Program-made: the position numbers and the translations under genes | NCBI GenBank assembly: GCA_022829145.1 | Contig: CM040765.1 | Location: 13,355,792 to 13,419,791 of the forward strand | Length of the DNA stretch: 64,000 bases | DNA from: Albula goreensis | Taxonomy: Eukaryota; Chordata; Actinopteri; Albuliformes; Albulidae | Reading direction: 5' to 3' | The notes under the pieces: model-generated | Told to the model about the DNA's origin: nothing | What the model saw: the letters and a program-made list of their open reading frames with translations, nothing else | Databases searched by the model: none | In this document: positions 53,101-62,100 of the stretch, one piece after another | Numbering within the stretch: position 1 is the first letter of the stretch | How the letters are laid out: each line of letters opens with the position of its first letter

Positions 53101-56100
53101 CAAAATATTGTAAGTGGATCATCAAGTATAAAATGTGTTTTTCAAAATGCACCTTGTTAACAGTCAGGAGAGAGTTTCAGGGGAACAGTGAAAGTGTTTT
53201 CTGAGAGACCTGTATAGCAGGGCAAAGAGAATACAGAAACATGAGGTTGATGGCAAGCTAAATTTTATTTAGTATTCACATTGCCTGCTCAATTCATCCT
53301 ATTTGAAATTTGATACACTATTCTCTGATTCTCCTGGCATTGCTTACATCCATAGTCTGTTTCTAGTGCGCTTTGAGACTTCTCACATCCTGCCAGGTTT
53401 CTTTTTATAACCTTTCTTTTAATCGTTTAATCTTATTTCTATATTTATTGGTTTAATCGAATAAGCAGCAGCTGCAGAACACTGAAATAAAGATGAGTGA
53501 ATGCTACTGTTAGAAGATTATCTGGTTGTGCTCTTCAAGAGATTAGTGTGAAAAGCGGAATGACAGTAAGACAGGAAATCTGTAAACAGCTTCACTGAAC
53601 CCAGCCATGCATAAAAAAACCTTTCTGTGATTTATACCAAAAGTGCCTCTCACAGCATAAACTTATCAAACACTTCCCTTCCACCCGCAGGTGTCCGAAG
53701 GAAGTGTACCCCCACGTTCCTACTGTCATCAGCATCTGTCTCAAGTACCTGACCTACGACCCCAACTACAACTACGATGATGAAGACGAGGATGAGAACG
53801 CGATGGATGCAGATGGAGCGGATGAAGACTATCAAGGTACGATGTCTTGTGATTGGTGGAGTTCAAGGAGGTTTCATGGCAGCCTGAATAGGAGAAGCTA
53901 ACATATGCTACCTGGGCCTGACTGAATCTCTGTAGTGGATAGCAGAACATACTGAGTAGTTTTGAGGAATTCAGCTTTATGGTGCTATCCATTATGAGGT
54001 ACATAAAACCTCAGTTTTGTTAACTTGGCTACATTACATTTCCTGTCTTTTTCATTTGAACCCTGTGTTCCTCCACATTTGGAATTCTTTGAATGTACCT
54101 TGGTAAAGCCTCTTCTGTCGATGTGGAGAGTGCAGTCAAGCTGTTGCTACTTTTCCCCAAGCACTGCAAGTTAAGCTTGAGTGCGGTAGCTGGTGCATAA
54201 TGAGACAAGGATGTGTCGCTGACCGAGATCCCTCCCTCCCTGGGAACAGTGAAGAACAATGCCTTCACGGGTTGATCCTTTCTGCAGCTCTTACCAGATA
54301 TTTTTTGCGCCCCCAACTCCTCCATTTTCAGATGCTCCTTGAAAATCAGCATTCCTTTCTCAAGCTGTAAACCATTTATCTTTGTTCCTTTGCACCATTT
54401 CTATGCAGTCTGTGCAGACATAGTTGAATAGTGGTGCATGAAGGAAATACAGAAATGTAGCTCCCCTGCCAATTGTAGTTTAGATACCCTGAGCTAAAAG
54501 GTTTGAAGTTTTCTCGAACTTTTCATCCGTGACTTCCTGCACCATACTGTTACATTAACAAAAGTGCTCCAAACTCATTACACATATCTGAGCTCTTAGC
54601 AACTATCAGAAAATGGATCTGCCAAGGCAACCATACCACCACTTCCTCACACAAAAAAGCTCAATAGCGACAGTGTTGTAAAAGAAGGCAGCTGTTGAGG
54701 CATAACTCCTGGCTTGCTGTCATAGGAACCTTGTTTAATAAACAGTTTAGTCTCAGAACGCAGATGGATGGGGCTCGAGAGATCTCAAGATGCTCTCACT
54801 TTACCATCAGGGTATTGCACTTACTGTACCTTCGGTCACCATGCCATACATGGAACAGCTTAGGCAATGGTCTGATTCTCTGAAGGTGGTTTGTGTAGGT
54901 AGGAAATATTTTTCAACATACATTCAGCCTTCTCCGTAGACCTACCCTCCTTCTGTCCTGCATTGCTTTTACCCAAGTGCATAGCAGAAAGGCACAATGA
55001 AGCATAAACACTGTTTTTAGCCTGGCAGGAGGGTAAAATCAGTGTTAAGGAGTGGCTAACTGTTAATCTCTGAGATGATCTCAGGTCATTACAGATGGCT
55101 AGTAGTTGCATGTCTGTGTGTCTTGCAGTAACTGCACGATGGACTTTGGCCTCTTGTGCAGCAGTGCTGTACTTCTGAAAAAATGAGGCTCGTTAAAGGC
55201 AGCTTAGTGACTCTTCCATCCCTCCCCTGTCTGATGAACATGGCGTGCTCAGCTGAAGATTCCACAGCTTAGCATATATAAATGATTTCTGTCTGTTTGT
55301 GCAGTGTGAATGTCTGTGGTGTTCCTTTTTCCTGCTGCGGGAGAAAAATGCTCACAAATCTCACAAATTCCTCTTTTTGAAGCTTCTGCTTTTTCAAAAT
55401 ATTTTTGAAAGAACATATCCCTGCTGACCAGTGCAGGTGTATTATTTTCCCTGATTTTGACCTGATGAATCAGAGAATAGTTTTTCTTAAATTTCAAACC
55501 CTAAATGCTTCTGGTATTCAGCTTCACTCATGAGCATACTCTTCTGCCCTGCCAGCTCTTCATTTGTGAGTTTGCCGAATATCAAAATCCTCTGCCTTTG
55601 GTTGAGACAGCAGCGTAGGCATTGGTCCAGAGGAGTGTGATGTCTGACACGCCCAGGTGGTATACTGTGTGTTTGAATGGCCAGGATGACTCACCACCTA
55701 CTCATCCATTCAGTCAATTATGTGATTTGTTAGAAAATGGTGCTAGCCCCCCAAATGTTGTCAGTGTATGGCTCTGATCTGTCCTGCTTTTGCCAGTATT
55801 ATAGCAGTCTAAGCCTGGCATGCAGTTCTGGTTAATCTGCATTTCCTGATTAATCAGGAAGAATCATGTCCCTGTCTGTCCCAGGTCCCATCTCGGCTCA
55901 TAATAGGGAGCCTCGCCCACGACTGATTCCTCTGAGCCCGTGGTTTCTGCCACATGTGGCATTCCCTGCGTTTGGCATGGGGCTTCAGGCCTCAGTCCCC
56001 AGACTGGCAGAGTGTCTTCCCTCAGTAAATCACGTCGCTATCAGTTCTGTGTCATTTTGAATATTTGATCCTGCCAGCTGCTGGCGCAGGCTTGTCAGGC

Positions 56101-59100
56101 AGCCTCAGGGCATTTCTGCTGTGACACGCTGCAGTGCAGGCAGAGACAGCCCTGCTCGCTGCCTCACACTCAAGCCTCATATTACACAAGCGTGCGGCAA
56201 GGAGACGGAAAGGATGATCATTCTGAGGATCCAAAATGAGGGCAGCCAGGAAGGATGTCAACCAATATCTGGGAGTAGATGCACGGATACGCATGTTTTT
56301 GTGTATCTATGCATCTTTAGGCTTTAATACCCATTTCCTGGCTTATAGCCACCCTTGCGAGGCATTGTGTGTGAAAATCTCAAAAAAAAAGTTATGTATT
56401 GCTGCGTATCTGGATTACAGTTAAGAAACGCATGATCGGTTTTGAAATGATCTAGCAGGATGCTAGCTGGCACCCTGCAGTCTGAATTGCCACCTTTAGT
56501 GCAGCAATTTTTTTTTTTTTTTTTAAACATTGCCCTGGAATCATGCTGGTTAGTGTGGGGGCTTTAAGGTAACTGCCTCGGGTTAATAGACTGTATTTGG
56601 ATTTTGGCGTACCACCATGGATTTTATAGATGAACCAGATGGTCAACTGCTGTAAATTACCTTCACCCTCCCTACTTCTGTTCTCAGCCAGAACCTCCTG
56701 CAGTTAAGGAGTTTCTAGTACTAAATGTTAGTATAAACCATCCATTGGTACAATTTTGTGCTTGGTCACAAATCTTACTGAAATAGAATGATGCATAAAA
56801 GTGGAATCCTGGCATCACTGGAAGAGAGACAGGATTTTCAGGTCTCGGAGAGCCACAAAGGTTTTTTTTAATTTTCTTTCCACCGAAAATCTGCTGTAAT
56901 TCAAGTAATGTGCATTCATTTCTTTGGCCATCTGAAATTTGATCAGTGTCCTCAAATATCTGACAGTAGGTTTGGTAGGCTTGGGTGGTTATCATTTCTA
57001 ACACCCATCCCTCCCTATAAGGTTTTCAGGCTCTGCACTGATGCTTCCAAATGGAGTCCTGCCAACATACGATAGTAATGCATCAGAAGTAGTAAATGGC
57101 CGTTGGATTGATGGCGAAGTACAAATCTGATGCTGGATGGCAGAGAGAGTAGTTTGTCAGCATAATTATTACAAACCTGAAAAGTTAGGGAAAGTGCTGA
57201 GTAACAGGAAAACCAGCATATGTTTTGGCTCAGTCAGGCTTGTTGAGTCCTGCTATAGTCTGTGGAATTACCGTGGCTACTCTTGTCCTTATTTTATCCA
57301 TGCTGACTCTGACACACCCTCTCCCTCTCTGTTTCTTGCCCCCCTTCTCCACCGCAGGAAGTGACGATGAGTACAGTGATGATGACGACATGAGCTGGAA
57401 GGTGCGGCGTGCGGCGGCAAAGTGCCTGGATGCGGTGGTGAGCACGCGGCACGAGATGCTGCCGGAGTTCTACAGGACGGTGTCGCCGGCGCTCATCGGC
57501 CGCTTTAAGGAGCGGGAGGAGAACGTGAAGGCAGACGTGTTCCACGCCTACCTGTCCCTGCTGAAACAGACCCGCCCTGCGCAGAGCTGGCTGTGTGACC
57601 CAGACGCCATGGAGCAGGGAGACACGCCCCTCACTATGCTGCAGAGCCAGGTACACTCACACACGCACACTCACATGCACACGCACACGCACACACACAC
57701 TCTCACACACACACACTCACCCACTGTGATGCACACACACAAACGCACTGGCACCCTGCAAACAAACATAGTTTGCTGTGACACAGGGAGGAGTACCAAC
57801 ACACTTGTACGCAAACCTCTCCCTGTGTTTTTGAATGAAGCCACAAGAACTCCAGTGACCATTGACCTGCACTACATGCTTTAAGTATAGTTTAAATGAA
57901 GGCCCCAGTTAGGGGGAAAAAAAAAACCCTTCACTTTATGAGTTACAAGTTCAGATCTGCAACTACCCTGCTAACCTTTTTTTGGTGGCATCTGCAGGTA
58001 CCCATGACGGTGAAAGCGCTCCACAAGCAGATGAAGGAAAAGAGTGTGAAGACCCGGCAGTGCTGTTTCAACATGCTGACAGAGCTGGTCAACGTCCTGC
58101 CAGGAGCCCTCACCCAGCACATCCCTGTGCTGGTCCCAGGTACGAGACCCGCTCTATCTATCCCCCCTGAGACATGCTCAGTCTCAGACAGAGCATCTGG
58201 ATAACTCTGTAAAATTGTCTGGCCTAAGCCTCCAGTAATCTGATTGGTGGCAGTGTACTGATATTGGATTTGGTTGGCTGGAGCTGTTTTAATTTTGCAA
58301 GGTTTGTGGTTTGTCAGAAGTAGTAACTCATTATTGGGTTATTCGCAAAGCACATCCCCAGAATATGGGCAGAGCTATTCAACTCTGGTGCACAGAACAA
58401 CTTGTAGCTATAGCCGAGGCCCTTGAGATGATCAAGATCAGACTTGAAGCAGTGATGCGTGTAGTCTATGCTTATGCCTAGCCTAAAAGCTTAAAGCCTA
58501 AATCACTGGGTTTTCCCGTCAGACATTTTTGTCTGATGCTGTTATACAGTGCAAGGCGGGTAGTCAGCCCAGGGCCCTCCCTCATAAAATGTCTTAAGTG
58601 CTGATGTAGGTCCACATCCTAATCTTTTCCATTATGTGTTAAAAGGCATGACAAGTTATGATAGGCAATTAAAACCTATTTTTATAAAATGTAATGGTTT
58701 TGACTTTTCCATAGTTTAAATGAATACTTGATTTTTTCCACTCTCAGGATATGCAAGTTATTAGGCGTGTATTCACTCGCTGAATGAAATGTTGTAATTA
58801 AGAGAAGCAATGCGTAAATCTCTCAGTGCTGGTCTGCAGTAATTCTGTCATTTGTGTATTCAGTGTTCTTTAGTCAGGCGCCCTGTTGCCGTAAATTATA
58901 GCGGCTCTGGTCCCACATTATAAGATAGTCTCATTATATAATGATTCAGAAACGGCTGCATTTACTTGCTGCGGTACATGATTTACAACGTGTGAAATAC
59001 TATCAGGCTTTCGCTTGCCATGTTATTTTTTCAGTGCTGCGGAATAGCTTTGCATTATTCTGTTGCAATTACAAAGATGCTTGAGGGACATGCTGGTATA

Positions 59101-62100
59101 TCTTATATTAAAATGAACTGTGATGTACCCCTACTGGCCCTCCAAATTTCGTATGATGATATTTAATAAATCTGAAACCCCAACAATGCTATTTTTAATA
59201 TCATTTGCATACTTTGACAGCTGATAGCAGGAAAGAGCTGGTCAGCAATAAAGCCAGAGAGAATGATAAGCTATGAAACCATATATTAGTGCCTCCAGAG
59301 ATATTTATGGTCTGAAAATCAGTGTCTTATGATTAATAAGGAAAGTTTTTGAGCAACCTGGCAGCAATGTTTTTAAATCAGACAGAAGCGTCATAGGGTA
59401 TCATATGGTGATCTGTATGCATGATTTGTGTGTCATTATATTTTTTATTGTGTTTAGTTTTTAATATACAAATAAATTAGAAACAAAATTTCATTGTTAC
59501 CTTTTATGATTGTGAGCTGACGTTGTGATGTCAGTTTCCTATTGGCTGTAGAAACATGTTTGACTTTGAATAACTTTGCAATTCTTTCTAATCTGCGACT
59601 CTTCTCTCACCTTGACAGGAATCATATTTTCCCTCAATGATAAATCCAGCTCATCCAACCTGAAGATCGACGCACTGTCGTGTCTGTATGTGATTCTGTG
59701 CAACCACCAACCCCAGGTCTTCCACCCGCATGTCCAGGCCCTGGTCCCGCCGGTGGTGGCCTGTGTTGGGGACCCCTTCTACAAGATCACCTCTGAGGCC
59801 CTGCTGGTCACCCAGCAGCTGGTGAAGGTAATCCGCCCCCTGGACCAGCCCGACGCCTTTGATGCCTCCCCTACATCCAGGACCTATTCAACTGCACCGT
59901 CCGCCGCCTTCAAGGCTGCCGACATCGACCAGGAAGTGAAGGAGCGGGCCATTTCCTGCATGGGCCAGGTCATCTGTAACCTGGGCGACAGCTTGGGGGC
60001 CGACCTGCCACCCACCCTGCAGATCTTCCTGGAGCGGCTGAGGAACGAGATCACGAGGCTCACCACAGTCAAAGCGCTGACGCTCATCGCCGGCTCCCCT
60101 CCGGATCGACCTGCGGCCAGTCCTGGGGGAGGCCGTGCCCATCCTGGCCTCCTTCCTGCGCAAGAACCAGCGGGCGCTGAAGCTGAGCACTCTGGCCGCC
60201 CTGGACATCCTGGTGAAGAGCTATGGTGATGCTGCCACGCCCGCCATGATCGATGCGGTCCTGGCGGAGCTGCCGCCCCTTATCAGTGAGAGTGACATGC
60301 ACGTCTCCCAGATGGCCATCGGCTTCCTCACCACGCTGGCCACCGCCCACCCCGACTCCCTGTCAAAGATCAGTGGTGCAATCCTGCCTGAGCTCATCGC
60401 CCTGGTGCGCTCCCCCCTCCTGCAGGGTGGTGCTCTCTGCGCCATGCTGGAGTTCTTCCAGGCCCTGGTCTCCACGGGTACAGCCGGCCTGGGCTACATG
60501 GACCTTCTGCGCATGCTGACAGGCCCCGTCTACGCCCAGAGTGCCACGTTGGCCCACAAGCAGAGCTACTACTCCATCGCCAAGTGTGTGGCGGCACTCA
60601 CCCGGGCCTGCCCCAAAGAGGGCCCGGCGGTGGTGGGCCAGTTCATCCAGGACGTGAAGAACTCACGCTCCACCGACTCCATCCGGCTGCTGGCCCTGCT
60701 GTCCCTGGGGAGGTGGGCCACCACGTGGACCTGAGTAGCCAGCCTGAGCTCAAGGCCGTCATCCTGGACGCCTTCTCCTCCGCCAGCGAGGAGGTGAAGT
60801 CGGCTGCCTCTTACGCGCTGGGGAGCATCAGTGTAGGGAACCTGCCGGAATACCTGCCCTTCGTGCTGCAGGAGATCTCGGGCCAGCCCAAGCGGCAGTA
60901 CCTGCTGCTGCACTCTCTGAAGGAGATCATCGGCTCGGCCTCGGTGGCCGGGCTCAGGCCCTATGTGGAGAGCGTGTGGGCGCTCCTGCTCAAGCACTGC
61001 GAGTGCACGGAGGAGGGCACCCGAAACGTGGTAGCCGAGTGCCTGGGCAAGCTCACCCTCATAGACCCCGAGACCCTGCTACCCCGCCTCAAAGGATACC
61101 TGCTGTCAGGTGGGCGCCCTCAAATGCCCACTCACATTGCCACTGCCCTGGACCACAGTTTAAATTTCACACACCCTTTCACCAGTCTGCTGTCACATAA
61201 CATTAGCGGGATTATATGACCAAAACCACATATAATGTTATCACACGTCAAGTCAGTCCTCAAGGGATCAAGGTAGCATTGTGTCACAGAAATCCCAAGA
61301 TGTGGCATGTCACATCCTGTAACATCAACTGACGCTTTAATCCAGGGAACCAGCACATGAGCTTAGATCTGTGCATTAAGAGAACTTAAAAAAGCAGCAG
61401 CAGTTATACAGTGAGGGAAAAGAACTACCAATTTGAGTCAGTCGCAGGGTAAGTTGAAGTGATGAAACTAACTGTGCTGTTAGCATCGTCAGCTCATAGA
61501 AGTAAATGAAGTGCTGAAAAAGTAATAGGAAAGAGGGTTGGGGGTTGAGATGAAGTTTGATGAAATGAGTCCGTGTTGGATGAGAGCAGCAGTTCTGCAG
61601 TCCTAACCGCCATGGGAGGCTCGTTCCAGCACCAGGGGAAAGCAGTATTGATTGATATTATTTGTGGAAAACTTTTCTGCTATCCTTTCAAAACATTGAA
61701 GATTATTTTATTCAAGACAGTTAAATGCAGGGTATTTTTTAGATTTTTTTATTAAGGTTAATCTGCTTTTAAATATTGTGTGATGTACTTCCAGATCGAT
61801 GAGTGTGTTTGTTTCCCCCTCAGGCTCATCCTATGCCAGGAGCTCTGTAGTGACTGCAGTGAAGTTCACCATTTCAGACCATCCTCAGACCATCGATCCT
61901 CTACTCAAGAACTGCATAGGTATCTGTGACACGGATCAACCAAATCATGACAGATTATATGGAGAGGCTTGAGAGAGACATTGTGTCATTTCTGAAATTA
62001 TCGTTCTAATGTGCTGGATATGTAATTTATTCATGGGATCCAGTATTGGTGTAAACAGTAAAGAAGTAGTTTGGAAGAGAGTCTATATTTGCCTGAAAAA

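Noticed and set aside
57225..57884. 219-codon frame as a single coding unit
   Set aside because: Only 57,358-57,650 is CAND1 exon 8; the flanks are intron, including a translated CA repeat.
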